Positions 33,023 to 40,963 of a stretch of DNA of 64,000 bases are shown here, one piece after another. Location of the stretch: the NCBI RefSeq assembly GCF_018919205.1, contig NZ_JAHLQN010000001.1:1612001-1676000 (forward strand). The letters run 5' to 3'. The translations under genes were made by a program, and so were the position numbers. Each line of letters starts with the position of its first letter. Position 1 is the first letter of the stretch. Source of the DNA: Dysosmobacter acutus. Lineage in GTDB: Bacteria > Bacillota > Clostridia > Oscillospirales > Oscillospiraceae. The notes below the pieces were generated by a model. That model was not told the DNA's origin. It searched no databases and worked only from the letters and a program-made list of their open reading frames with translations.

Positions 33023-33943
33023 TCACACTTTCTCGCGGAGCTGCTTGCCAAGAAGGCCCGCAGGCTTGACCAGCAGTACGATGATCAGCACGGCGAACAC
33101 CACCGCGTCGCTGAGCTGGGTGGAGATGTAGGCCTTGGCAAAGATTTCGATGATGCCAAGCATCAATCCGCCCAAAAGCGCGCCGGGGATGGAGCCGATG
33201 CCGCCGAATACTGCGGCGGTAAAGGCCTTGATGCCGGGCATGGAGCCGGTGGTGGGCACCAGCGTGGGATAGGCGGAGCACAGCAGCACGCCGGCGATGG
33301 CGGCAAGACCGGAGCCGATGGCAAAGGTCAGGGAGATGGTGGAGTTGACGTTGATGCCCATCAGCTGCGCGGCGCCCTTGTCCTCTGAGCAGGCCCGCAT
33401 GGCCTTGCCCATTTTGGTCTTGCCGGTGAAGAAGGTGAGGGCCAGCATAATGACCAGGCAGCTGACGATGGTGATGATGGTGACAAAGGAGATGTTCAGC
33501 GCGCCGCCAAAGAGCTGGATGCCGTTTTTCACCGTCTCACCGTCCGCGGTTTTCTCCGTAATGGTGAAGAAGTTGGGGAACATCTTGGTGTTGCTGGTCC
33601 ACAGCAACAGCGCCGCGTTCTGCAAAAAATAGCTGACGCCGATGGCGGTGATCAGCACCGCCAGAGAGGGTGCCTGACGCAGCGGCTTGTAGGCCAGCCG
33701 CTCCACCACCATGCCTAACACCGTGCAGACCACAATGGCCAGCAAAATCCCCACCAGGGGCGGCAGGGAATAGGTGGATACGGCGAAAAAACAGACATAC
33801 GCACCCACCATGATCACGTCGCCGTGGGCGAAGTTCAGCATCTTGGCAATGCCGTAGACCATGGTGTAGCCCAAGGCGATGATGGCGTAGATGCTGCCAA
33901 GACTGATCCCGTTGATCAGGAAATTGAGGAAAGTCATTTGCAC
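33023..33943 (-). CDS. livH: Branched-chain amino-acid ABC transporter permease LivH
   Basis: The 306-residue permease is of the LivH type: NFLINGISLGSIYAIIALGY, AKMLNFAHGDVIMVGAY, then MRACSEDKGAAQLMGINVNS, the EAA-like coupling loop. It has about eight helices. It stands ten bases before livM and 164 bases after livK. That gap holds two stable hairpins, which fits a high ratio of binding protein to membrane parts. AGGTGTG lies before the ATG. Confidence 0.94.
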   Translation of the reverse strand: MQMTFLNFLINGISLGSIYAIIALGYTMVYGIAKMLNFAHGDVIMVGAYVCFFAVSTYSLPPLVGILLAIVVCTVLGMVVERLAYKPLRQAPSLAVLITAIGVSYFLQNAALLLWTSNTKMFPNFFTITEKTADGETVKNGIQLFGGALNISFVTIITIVSCLVIMLALTFFTGKTKMGKAMRACSEDKGAAQLMGINVNSTISLTFAIGSGLAAIAGVLLCSAYPTLVPTTGSMPGIKAFTAAVFGGIGSIPGALLGGLMLGIIEIFAKAYISTQLSDAVVFAVLIIVLLVKPAGLLGKQLREKV

Positions 33944-33996
33944 ACACCTCTTGATTCAAATTGACAGGAGGAAGAGCCCCCGCAGACGGGAGCAGA

Positions 33997-34084
33997 GCGC
34001 ATCTGAAAAGTACCGGCAGCGCCGGCGCCTTTCAGATACGCACTGGCCCCCGGGGCCGGAGGGGGCGCACTGTGGCCCCCTCCG
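33997..34084 (-). promoter_or_regulatory. Two intercistronic hairpins between livK and livH
   Basis: Stem one is 33997-34008 with 34030-34041 (12 bp, one mismatch). Stem two is 34057-34066 with 34075-34084 (perfect 10 bp, very GC-rich). No T run follows, so mRNA stabilisation or partial termination after livK is more likely than full termination. Confidence 0.5.
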
Positions 34085-34107
34085 CCGGGTGATCTGTTGA
34101 GTTTTGA

Positions 34108-35322
34108 TTAATCCAGGCCCACGTAAGAGCCGTTCTGAATGACCATGCCCTTGGGGCTCTTGGAGACGGCGCCGGAAGCTTCCCAGGTCATGCCGGATTC
34201 ATCGCTGGTCAGACCCACAAAGGTCATGGAGGCGAACTGCTCCATCATGGCGCTGCACAGCTCCTCGTTGCTCATGTCGGGGGTGCAGCCGGCGGCTTCC
34301 AGAGCCTGCTTGTAGGCGTAGACGCAGTCATAGGCGTCGGCGGCGAACTGGTTGGGGATCTCATTGAACTGCTCCTGATACTTGGCGGTGAAAGCCTGGG
34401 TGCGCGCATCGCTGGAGTCGGCGGCAAAGGGAGTCAGCAGCATGACGCCCTCGGCCAGGGAGGTGTCAAAGCCTTCCACGGAGAGGATGCCGTCCATGCC
34501 GTCCACGCCGAACCACTTGGGCGCATAGCCCATGGAGTTGGCCTGGTTGAAGATCAGAGCGGCCACGTCATAGTACATGGGCAGGAACACCAGGTCGGCG
34601 CCCTTGCTCTGAGCGTCGGAGAGCTGGACGGAGAAGTCGGTGGCGTTGCCGTCGTTGAAGGTGGTGTCGGAGACAATCTCCAGGTTCAGATCCTTGGCCG
34701 CGGCGGTGAAGGTGTCGTACAGGCCCTTGGAATACACATCGTCGTTCTTCCAGATGACGGCGATCTTGGTGCCAAGGTCCTTGCTTGCGATGTACTCAGC
34801 GGACTTGGCGCCCTGGCCGGGGTCGGTAAAGCACATCTGGAAGACGTTGTCCTTGCCCTCGGTGGTGGCCACGGAGGAGGCGGAGGGGGTCAGGGCAAAA
34901 ATGCGGTCCTCAAAGTTCTTGGCAGAGGTGGCCTCAGCGGGCTTGGAGGTGACGGAGCCCAGGGACAGCTGCATGCCCCAGCCCTTCAGGGCGTTGTAGG
35001 CGTTGACGGCTTTTTCGGCGTCGTGGGCGTCGTCTTCATACTTCAGCTCGAACTGGATGCCGCCCATGGCGTTGATCTCATCCACGGCGATCTGGGCGCC
35101 GTTGCGGGCAGCGATGCCGTAGATGGCGGCGCCGCCGGTCAGGGGGCCGGTGCCGCCCAGCTTAAAGGCCGCGCCGGAGGAGGAACCGGAGGAGGCAGCG
35201 CCGGAGCCGGACGCGGCGCCGGAACCGGAGGCGGAACCGGAAGAGCCGCCGGAATTACCGCAGCCTGCCAGACATGCGACGACCATAACCATGGCCATCA
35301 TGAGACACACAAACTTTTTCAT
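34108..35322 (-). CDS. livK: Branched-chain amino-acid binding lipoprotein LivK
   Basis: The 404-residue periplasmic-type binding protein has a lipoprotein signal peptide: MKKFVCLMMAMVMVVACLAG with the lipobox Cys next. A Gly/Ser/Ala-rich linker (residues 22-50) follows, then the LivK fold (FKLGGTGPLTGGAAIYGIAA, GAQIAVDEINAMGGI). It catches the substrate outside the membrane for LivHM. The exact ligand (Leu/Ile/Val, or another amino acid or urea-like molecule) is not determined. It is the first gene of the operon. AAAGGAGATCAG precedes the ATG, and an upstream terminator (35362-35399) separates it from a strong promoter and a short ORF. Confidence 0.93.
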   Translation of the reverse strand: MKKFVCLMMAMVMVVACLAGCGNSGGSSGSASGSGAASGSGAASSGSSSGAAFKLGGTGPLTGGAAIYGIAARNGAQIAVDEINAMGGIQFELKYEDDAHDAEKAVNAYNALKGWGMQLSLGSVTSKPAEATSAKNFEDRIFALTPSASSVATTEGKDNVFQMCFTDPGQGAKSAEYIASKDLGTKIAVIWKNDDVYSKGLYDTFTAAAKDLNLEIVSDTTFNDGNATDFSVQLSDAQSKGADLVFLPMYYDVAALIFNQANSMGYAPKWFGVDGMDGILSVEGFDTSLAEGVMLLTPFAADSSDARTQAFTAKYQEQFNEIPNQFAADAYDCVYAYKQALEAAGCTPDMSNEELCSAMMEQFASMTFVGLTSDESGMTWEASGAVSKSPKGMVIQNGSYVGLD

Positions 35323-35361
35323 CTTTTCTGATCTCCTTTTTAATGTGATGACGATTTATAC

Positions 35362-35399
35362 AAAAAAGTGGCTCTGCCAAAAGAGCAGAGCCACTTTTT
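35362..35399 (-). terminator. Terminator or attenuator in front of livK
   Basis: A perfect 15-bp stem (AAAAAGTGGCTCTGC with its complement) has a seven-base loop and on the minus strand ends in TTTTTTG. It sits ten bases after the short ORF and about 40 bases before livK. No clear promoter lies between it and livK. Confidence 0.8.
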
Positions 35400-35409
35400 G
35401 CATACCAGT

Positions 35410-35655
35410 TTAAGCGGTAAGCGCTCGTTCTCTTGGCGATTCAGTTGTCTCCAAAATCAAAAGGCTAATCAAGCATACCAGAATCATGGATACCAGGCAT
35501 ACGGATACAAGGATGCCCAGGCATACCAGAATAACAAAAAAGGACGCCAGAATGGCGTCCAGGACAACAACGGCAGTATGAGCGCAGGAAAAAGAAGCCT
35601 CTGCATCACAGGCAGACGCAAACGCGGGCTGATTGGCGTTGCGGTACATCGTCAT
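35410..35655 (-). CDS. Short Val/Leu/Ile-rich ORF upstream of liv operon
   Basis: This 81-residue ORF begins at ATG 35655 with AAAGGAG seven bases upstream and a consensus promoter at 35697-35725, so it is very likely translated. Residues about 29-68 are almost pure Val, Leu and Ile with some Cys (VVVLDAILASFFVILVCLGI and on), enough for one or two membrane helices. It is either a small membrane protein or a leader ORF whose translation speed reports the supply of branched-chain amino acids to the terminator right behind it. I know of no homologue. Its DNA contains several imperfect copies of gcataccagaat. Confidence 0.6.
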   Translation of the reverse strand: MTMYRNANQPAFASACDAEASFSCAHTAVVVLDAILASFFVILVCLGILVSVCLVSMILVCLISLLILETTESPRERALTA

Positions 35656-35696
35656 AATGAGGCTCCTTTCTGCATGATTTTATGAAGGTATTTACT

Positions 35697-35725
35697 ATAA
35701 TAAAGAAGAGCGGAAGAAAAGTCAA
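35697..35725 (-). promoter_or_regulatory. Strong promoter upstream of the short ORF and liv operon
   Basis: On the minus strand TTGACT (35725-35720), exactly 17 bases, TATTAT (35702-35697). Initiation falls near 35690, 35 bases before the short ORF. This is the only strong promoter I see for the livKHMGF genes. Confidence 0.75.
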
Positions 35726-35796
35726 TCGTCGTATTTACCATCTTTTTGCATAAAATGGGAGAACGATCTCGCCCTTTTTAACAATATTGCACAAAG

Positions 35797-35830
35797 GGAC
35801 CGTGGGAGAAAGCCTCCCACGGTCCTTTTT
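35797..35830 (-). terminator. Terminator of the opuC operon
   Basis: A perfect 12-bp stem GGACCGTGGGAG/CTCCCACGGTCC with a five-base loop. The T run is strong on the plus strand and short on the minus strand. It lies a few bases past the last opuC gene. Confidence 0.7.
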
Positions 35831-35834
35831 CACA

Positions 35835-37358
35835 TTATCCCACGAGGCCGCGGCTGCCCAGGAAATCCCGGACCACATCGTCCACAGCACGGCCCTGGAC
35901 GTCCACCTGATAGGTCATCTCCACCATGTCGTCGTTGGAGATCTGGCCGGCCAGCAGGTTCAGGACCTCCTCCAGGTTGGGGGCGGTGTCGGCAAACTTT
36001 TCAAAGGTATCCTCCCGAATCAGGAACGCGCCGTTGTAATCGGGGAAGAAGCCCTTGTCGTCCTCCAGGACCTTCAGCTTGGCCTTGCGGTTCAGGCCGT
36101 CGGTGGCGTACACCTCTGTGACGTCGAAGCTGCCCTTTTCCGCGGCGGCGTATTTGAGGCTCACGTCCACGGAGACGACATCCTTGAAGTCCAGACCGTA
36201 GAAAGCGGTGAAGGGACCGAACTTCATGCTGCCCTCCTGGGTAAAGAACTCATGCTCGGCGCCGAAAACCAGTCCCTTTGCCACCGGGATCAGATCGCTG
36301 ACCGTCGTCAGGTTGTACTGCTCCGCCACGGTTTCCGGCACGGCGATGGCATAGGTATTGTCAAAGCCCAACTTTTCAAGCAACCGCATGTCGTAACGCT
36401 CCATGGCCTCCTCATTGACATAGTCGTAGATGGACATGCCCTCCGGCACATCCTCCGGGTCCTGTTTGAGGAAGGTGGTCAGGAGTGTACCGTCGTAACT
36501 GATCATCATGTCGCAGGTGTGGTTGTCTCCCTTGAGGGAGTTGAAGTTGTTCACCTGGGACATCTGGTCCTTGATGGTGACGGTCAGGTCCGTCTTATCC
36601 TCCACCAGCATTTTGATCATGTGGTGCATGACCTGGGTTTCGCTGTAGTCGCCGTCATAGAGGATCAGCTCGTTGGCTCCGGTGGTATCCCGCAGGCCGA
36701 AGGGGAGGATCAGCACGAAGGCAAGCAGCAGAGCCGCCACGGGGATCCACATCCGCTTGCCCCCGCCGCCGCGGGTCTTCTTCATCTTCTGCTCGAAGCC
36801 GCCCATCAGCAGGTCCAGCACCACGGCGATGATCATCAGCGCTCCTGTGCCGGAGAGGATCAGGCCCATGTCCTGAATGCGGATGCCCCGGGTGATGATG
36901 CTGCCCAGGCCGCCGCCGCCCACAAAGGCCGCGAACACAGCGGAGCCGATGGCATTGACCACGGCGATGCGCACGCCGGTGAACACCATGGGGAAGGCAA
37001 GGGGGAATTCCACGTTCACCAGCCGGTACATCCGGCTCATGCCCATGCCCCGGGCGGCTTCCTTGACGCCGGTGTCCACCTCCTGGAGCCCTAAGCAGGT
37101 GTTGCGCACAATGGGCAGCAGGGAGTAAAGGGTGATTCCAATGATGACCGTCAGCTTTCCGGCCCCAAGGAACACCATGATGATGCCAAGAAGGGCCAGG
37201 GAGGGGATGGTCTGCAGCAGGTCAACGATCCGCAGGATGACGGACCGGGCCTTGGGGAACATGTAGGACAGCACGCCTAACGGCAGGCCCACCAAAATGG
37301 ACAGCACGCTGGCGGCCAGCACAATGAACAGGTGTTCCCATACCAGTGCCCAACTCAT
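35835..37358 (-). CDS. OpuC-type fused permease and glycine-betaine/choline binding protein
   Basis: The 507-residue fusion protein has two parts. Residues 1-200 form a permease with the coupling loop EVDTGVKEAARGMGMSRMYR. One membrane helix follows (about 205-225). The OpuC/OpuB-type binding domain then runs to the end (ILYDGDYSETQVMHHMIKML, NTYAIAVPETVAEQYNLT, GAEHEFFTQEG). The binding domain is outside the membrane. It imports glycine betaine, choline or carnitine. It overlaps the second permease by four bases. Such fusions are common in Firmicutes and fix the binding protein next to its channel. Confidence 0.9.
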   Translation of the reverse strand: MSWALVWEHLFIVLAASVLSILVGLPLGVLSYMFPKARSVILRIVDLLQTIPSLALLGIIMVFLGAGKLTVIIGITLYSLLPIVRNTCLGLQEVDTGVKEAARGMGMSRMYRLVNVEFPLAFPMVFTGVRIAVVNAIGSAVFAAFVGGGGLGSIITRGIRIQDMGLILSGTGALMIIAVVLDLLMGGFEQKMKKTRGGGGKRMWIPVAALLLAFVLILPFGLRDTTGANELILYDGDYSETQVMHHMIKMLVEDKTDLTVTIKDQMSQVNNFNSLKGDNHTCDMMISYDGTLLTTFLKQDPEDVPEGMSIYDYVNEEAMERYDMRLLEKLGFDNTYAIAVPETVAEQYNLTTVSDLIPVAKGLVFGAEHEFFTQEGSMKFGPFTAFYGLDFKDVVSVDVSLKYAAAEKGSFDVTEVYATDGLNRKAKLKVLEDDKGFFPDYNGAFLIREDTFEKFADTAPNLEEVLNLLAGQISNDDMVEMTYQVDVQGRAVDDVVRDFLGSRGLVG

Positions 37359-37996
37359 TTGCCCACCTCCTTGCGCATACCGCGGGGCGTGACCCTCTTT
37401 TGCAGCAGATCGATGACAGCGCCCACCGCAATGGCCAGGATGGCGGCGGGAATGGCGCCGGCAACAATCAGCGTGTTGTTGTTGGAGGATACGCCCTGAT
37501 AGACGAAGTCACCCAGGCCGCCAAGTCCGATCATGGAGGCAAGGACGGTCCAGCTGACGGTATAAATGGCCGCCATCCGGAGCCCGGCGATGATGGTGGG
37601 CATAGCCAGCGGCAGCTCCACCTGGAAGAGGGTCTGGACGGCGGACATGCCGCAGCCCTTGGACGCCTCCACGTACTGGGGCGCCACGCCCAATATGCCG
37701 GTGTAGGTGTTTTTCAGCACCGGGAACATGGCGTAGATGGAAAGGGCGATGATGACCGTGGCGGGCACCATGCCGACGTAGAGAAACAGCACGCCGATGA
37801 ATACCAGACCGGGAATGGTCTGGAAGATGGAGATGACCGGCAGGATGATGCCGGACCACTTGGGAATACGGGAGAGCAGAATGCCGAAGGCAAGTCCCAG
37901 CACAAAGCCGATGGCCACAGAGATCAGCACATACACGGTATGAATCCCAATGGCCTTGATCAGCATACTGCCGTATGTAGCAAAGAACTCTTTCAT
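37355..37996 (-). CDS. opuCB: Osmoprotectant ABC permease OpuCB
   Basis: The 213-residue permease has about 5-6 helices and the conserved coupling segment YVEASKGCGMSAVQTLFQVE, homologous to the permease half of the next gene. Together they form a heterodimeric channel. It overlaps both neighbours by four bases, so the four genes busR-opuCA-opuCB-fusion are translated in series. The name follows the B. subtilis/Listeria OpuC system; ligand range is not shown by sequence. Confidence 0.9.
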   Translation of the reverse strand: MKEFFATYGSMLIKAIGIHTVYVLISVAIGFVLGLAFGILLSRIPKWSGIILPVISIFQTIPGLVFIGVLFLYVGMVPATVIIALSIYAMFPVLKNTYTGILGVAPQYVEASKGCGMSAVQTLFQVELPLAMPTIIAGLRMAAIYTVSWTVLASMIGLGGLGDFVYQGVSSNNNTLIVAGAIPAAILAIAVGAVIDLLQKRVTPRGMRKEVGK

Positions 37997-39111
37997 TTGC
38001 CGTCCCCCCAGAGGTTCTGCGCCACCGACCGGGCCACGCTGGTCTTGGTTACAATGCCGGCGATGGTGTTGTCCTCGTTCAGGATGACCACGTAGTTGGC
38101 GCCGGAATCCAGCAGGTAGTCGAAGCTCTCCCTGGCGTCGTCACCCACCTGAGCGGTCCGCACGCTCTGGCGGATCAGCGGCTCGATGCTGGTCAGCTCC
38201 CGGCCCCAGTGGCGGATGTCGCCGATGGAGACGGTGCCAAGGTACTTGCCGGTTTCATCGGTGACCAGCAGTGTATCCACGCTGTTGCGGGCCATCATCT
38301 CCGCGCACTCCAAGACGCCACGGTTCTTCTTGACCCGGAACACGTTGGTGCGCATGTAGTTTTCCACCTTAGAGGGGGCGGAGGACTCGGAGGTGTGCTT
38401 GCCTAAGAAGCTGCGCACCAGGTCGCTGGCGGGATGCTCCAGCATCTCCTCGGGAGAGGCCTGCTGCACGATCTCGCCGGACTCCATAAAGATGATGGTG
38501 TCCGCCAACTTCAGGGCCTCGCCCATGTCGTGGGTGACAAAGACGATGGTCTTGTTCAGCTTCTGCTGGAGGCTTTTCACCTCGTCCTGCAGCACCTCGC
38601 GGGTCATGGGGTCCAGCGCGCCGAAAGGCTCATCCATCAGCACAATGGGAGGGGAGGCAGCCAGGGCCCGCAGTACGCCGATGCGCTGCTGCTGTCCGCC
38701 GGAGAGCTCACTGGGGTATTTGTTGCCGTACTGCTCGTAGGGCAGGTTTACCATCTCCAGCAGTTCGCGGGCAATCTGGTCGCAGCGGGCTTTGTCGTAC
38801 TTCAGCAGCCGGGGTACCACGCAGATGTTCTGAGCCACCGTCATGTTGGGGAACAGGCCGATCTGCTGGATGACGTAACCGATGTGGCGGCGCAGCTCCA
38901 CCGGGTTCATCGCGGCGGCATCCTTCCCGTCGATGAGGATGTGGCCGCTGTCAGGCTCGATGAGCCGGTTGATCATTTTCAATGAGGTGGTCTTTCCACA
39001 GCCGGAGGGGCCGATCAAAACGACAAATTCGCCGTCGTTCAGGGTATAGGTCAGATCCTTCAGGATCTTCGTTTTCCCATAGGACTTTGACACGTGTTGA
39101 AATTCGATCAT
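37993..39111 (-). CDS. opuCA: Osmoprotectant ABC ATPase OpuCA with CBS pair
   Basis: The 372-residue ATPase has Walker A GPSGCGKTT, signature LSGGQQQRIGVLRALA and Walker B VLMDEPFGALDP. The C-terminal CBS pair (about residues 250-370) includes DTLLVTDETGKYLGTVSIGD and YVVILNEDNTIAGIVTKTSV. In OpuC systems of Gram-positives the CBS domains bind c-di-AMP, which shuts transport off. Together with the c-di-AMP-type BusR encoded just upstream, this suggests control at two levels. It overlaps busR by four bases. Confidence 0.93.
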   Translation of the reverse strand: MIEFQHVSKSYGKTKILKDLTYTLNDGEFVVLIGPSGCGKTTSLKMINRLIEPDSGHILIDGKDAAAMNPVELRRHIGYVIQQIGLFPNMTVAQNICVVPRLLKYDKARCDQIARELLEMVNLPYEQYGNKYPSELSGGQQQRIGVLRALAASPPIVLMDEPFGALDPMTREVLQDEVKSLQQKLNKTIVFVTHDMGEALKLADTIIFMESGEIVQQASPEEMLEHPASDLVRSFLGKHTSESSAPSKVENYMRTNVFRVKKNRGVLECAEMMARNSVDTLLVTDETGKYLGTVSIGDIRHWGRELTSIEPLIRQSVRTAQVGDDARESFDYLLDSGANYVVILNEDNTIAGIVTKTSVARSVAQNLWGDGK

Positions 39112-39758
39112 ATTACACTCTCCTTTACAATTTTACGATTGACAAATTCCTCGGCGGCACTGACCGCCTCTTCACTTCCCACCATCAATATGACGTCTCC
39201 CGCGTACAGCTCGGCAAAGGGACCGGGAGAAAGGATCACGTGCTGCCCCCGCCGGATAGCCACGATGGTGCCGCCGGTGGCCTGCCAGAAGCGGATGGAG
39301 CCGATGCTCTTTCCAATCAGGGCGGAGTCCCTTGGAATGCGGATTTCGTAGTTTGGGAAGGGGCGGTTGGCGGCGGCGGAGTAGGTGGAGCCATTGCTGA
39401 GCAGCGCTGCAGACACGTCGATCAGCCGGTGGTTGAGTTCGGTGTACTCGCCGATCAGGTCCTTCAGCTGGGCGTACAGTGCAAAGGTGTCGGAGTGCTC
39501 GTCATACTGCTCAAGATACCGCCGGGCATTGTCCGCGGACAGCACATTGACGCCGCTTTGGGGCCGGACATCCACCACGCGCATGTCCGCTAACTGCTTC
39601 AGCGCCCGGCGGATGGTCTCCGGAGAGACGGAATACTCCGATGCCATCACGGACCGGCCGTAGATTTTGCTGCCCTCCTGGAATTCACCGCTGGCAATTC
39701 GGGACGCCAGATCGTAGGCGATTTGCAGGTATTGCGCGGGAACCACTTTTTCTGCCAT
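39108..39758 (-). CDS. busR: BusR-like GntR regulator with RCK_C domain
   Basis: The protein has 216 residues. The GntR winged helix at residues 1-75 includes YGRSVMASEYSVSPETIRRA. A helical linker is predicted to form a coiled coil (residues 82-125). The C-terminal RCK_C/TrkA_C domain (about 130-205) includes IRIPRDSALIGKSIGSIRFW and LYAGDVILMVGSEE. This is the architecture of BusR of streptococci and lactococci, a c-di-AMP-dependent repressor of betaine uptake genes. Being first in the opuC operon it should repress its own promoter at 39797-39825. TrkA_C binding of c-di-AMP is known for BusR and KtrC; here it is inferred. Confidence 0.88.
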   Translation of the reverse strand: MAEKVVPAQYLQIAYDLASRIASGEFQEGSKIYGRSVMASEYSVSPETIRRALKQLADMRVVDVRPQSGVNVLSADNARRYLEQYDEHSDTFALYAQLKDLIGEYTELNHRLIDVSAALLSNGSTYSAAANRPFPNYEIRIPRDSALIGKSIGSIRFWQATGGTIVAIRRGQHVILSPGPFAELYAGDVILMVGSEEAVSAAEEFVNRKIVKESVI

Positions 39759-39796
39759 GCAGTCACTTCCAATCCATCTGTAAGTAAGATGGACTT

Positions 39797-39825
39797 ATTA
39801 TATACTAACAACTTTCAAAAGTCAA
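39797..39825 (-). promoter_or_regulatory. Promoter of the busR-opuC operon
   Basis: On the minus strand TTGACT (39825-39820), exactly 17 bases, TATAAT (39802-39797), 39 bases before busR. The flanks are AT-rich. I could not define a BusR operator with certainty. Confidence 0.75.
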
Positions 39826-39971
39826 TAGGATGTCAGTTATTAATTATTTGTGAACATTGCAAAAACAGAATAAATTAAGAAGAAATGACGTTAATATTAT
39901 GTAAAAAGTGTAATAATTTAATTACAACTTGCAATAAAATGGAAGTTGTCAGAATGAATTGGATAAAAAAA

Positions 39972-39997
39972 TCCCCTCCGGCAAAAGCCGGAGGGGA
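39972..39997 (-). terminator. Terminator of serC-serA
   Basis: A perfect 11-bp stem TCCCCTCCGGC/GCCGGAGGGGA with an AAAA loop is followed on the minus strand by seven T residues, shortly after the serA stop codon. Confidence 0.9.
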
Positions 39998-40012
39998 AAG
40001 AGGAAAACAAAT

Positions 40013-40921
40013 TTATTTGGCAAAGCTCTCGATGATGTCGACGATTTCCATGCCGATGCGCTGCTGGGCCTCCTGGGTACCGGCGCCGATGTGGGGGGTG
40101 CAGGAGACGTGGGGGTGGTTGAGCAGCTCCTGATTGCTGGCGGCCTCTTCGGCAAACACGTCCAGGCCGGCGGCACGGACCTTGCCGGAGTTCAGAGCCT
40201 CAAGCAGGGCCGCCTCGTCCACGTTGGTGCCCCGGGAGGTGTTGATGAAGATCACGCCGTCTTTCATCTTGGAAATGGTCTCACGGTTGATGAAGGGCTT
40301 GCCCTCGATGGCCGGGGTGTGGAGGGTGATGATGTCAGAGTTTGCCAGCACCTCATCCATCTCGGCATAGTGCATGGTGTCGCACTCCAAGCCGTCCACC
40401 TTGAAGATATCGTATGCAAGGACGTTCATGCCGAATGCCTGGGCCTTGGCGCCGATGGACTGGCCAATGCGGCCGTAGCCCAGTACGCCCAGAGTCTTGC
40501 CGGTGAGCTCCATGCCCTTGGAGTAGGCCTTCTTCTCCCACTTGCCTTCCCGCATGGTGTGGCCGGCCACGGACACGTTGCGGGCGCAGGAGAACATGTG
40601 GGCCAGAGCCAGCTCCGCCACGGCGTTGGAGGAGGCGCGGGGGGTGTTGCGGACTTCAATGCCGTTTTCCTTGGCGTAGTCCACATCGATGTTGTCCACG
40701 CCCACGCCGCCGCGGATGACGACCTTCAGCTTACCGCCTTTGGCCTCGTCGATCTGCTTTGCGCGCACCTTGGTGGCGCTGCGGACCACAGCCACGTCGA
40801 ACTCTTTCAGCGCAGCGCCCAGGGCGTCGGGCTCATAGAACTGCTCCACCACCTCGTGACCGTTTTCCTTCAGCTTGGCCAGGGCGGTCTTGTCCATACC
40901 GTCAGTAACCAGAATACGCAT
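40013..40921 (-). CDS. serA: D-3-phosphoglycerate dehydrogenase
   Basis: The product is a 302-residue NAD-dependent dehydrogenase catalysing the first step of serine synthesis. The Rossmann motif is LGVLGYGRIGQSIGAKAQAF. Catalytic residues lie in VVIRGGVGVDNIDVDYAKEN (Arg), AEEAASNQEL (Glu) and CTPHIGAGTQEA (His). It lacks the C-terminal ACT domain, so it belongs to the short type without classical serine feedback. It lies 42 bases after serC in the same operon. The third enzyme, SerB, is not in the window. Confidence 0.93.
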   Translation of the reverse strand: MRILVTDGMDKTALAKLKENGHEVVEQFYEPDALGAALKEFDVAVVRSATKVRAKQIDEAKGGKLKVVIRGGVGVDNIDVDYAKENGIEVRNTPRASSNAVAELALAHMFSCARNVSVAGHTMREGKWEKKAYSKGMELTGKTLGVLGYGRIGQSIGAKAQAFGMNVLAYDIFKVDGLECDTMHYAEMDEVLANSDIITLHTPAIEGKPFINRETISKMKDGVIFINTSRGTNVDEAALLEALNSGKVRAAGLDVFAEEAASNQELLNHPHVSCTPHIGAGTQEAQQRIGMEIVDIIESFAK

Positions 40922-40963
40922 ATGAAAATCTCCTTTAATTTTATAATGTAGAGTCAGCGGCTT

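Noticed and set aside
35787-37094. Plus-strand frame of 435 codons
   Set aside because: It is antisense to the fused OpuC gene, rich in His and Gln, with no start signals.
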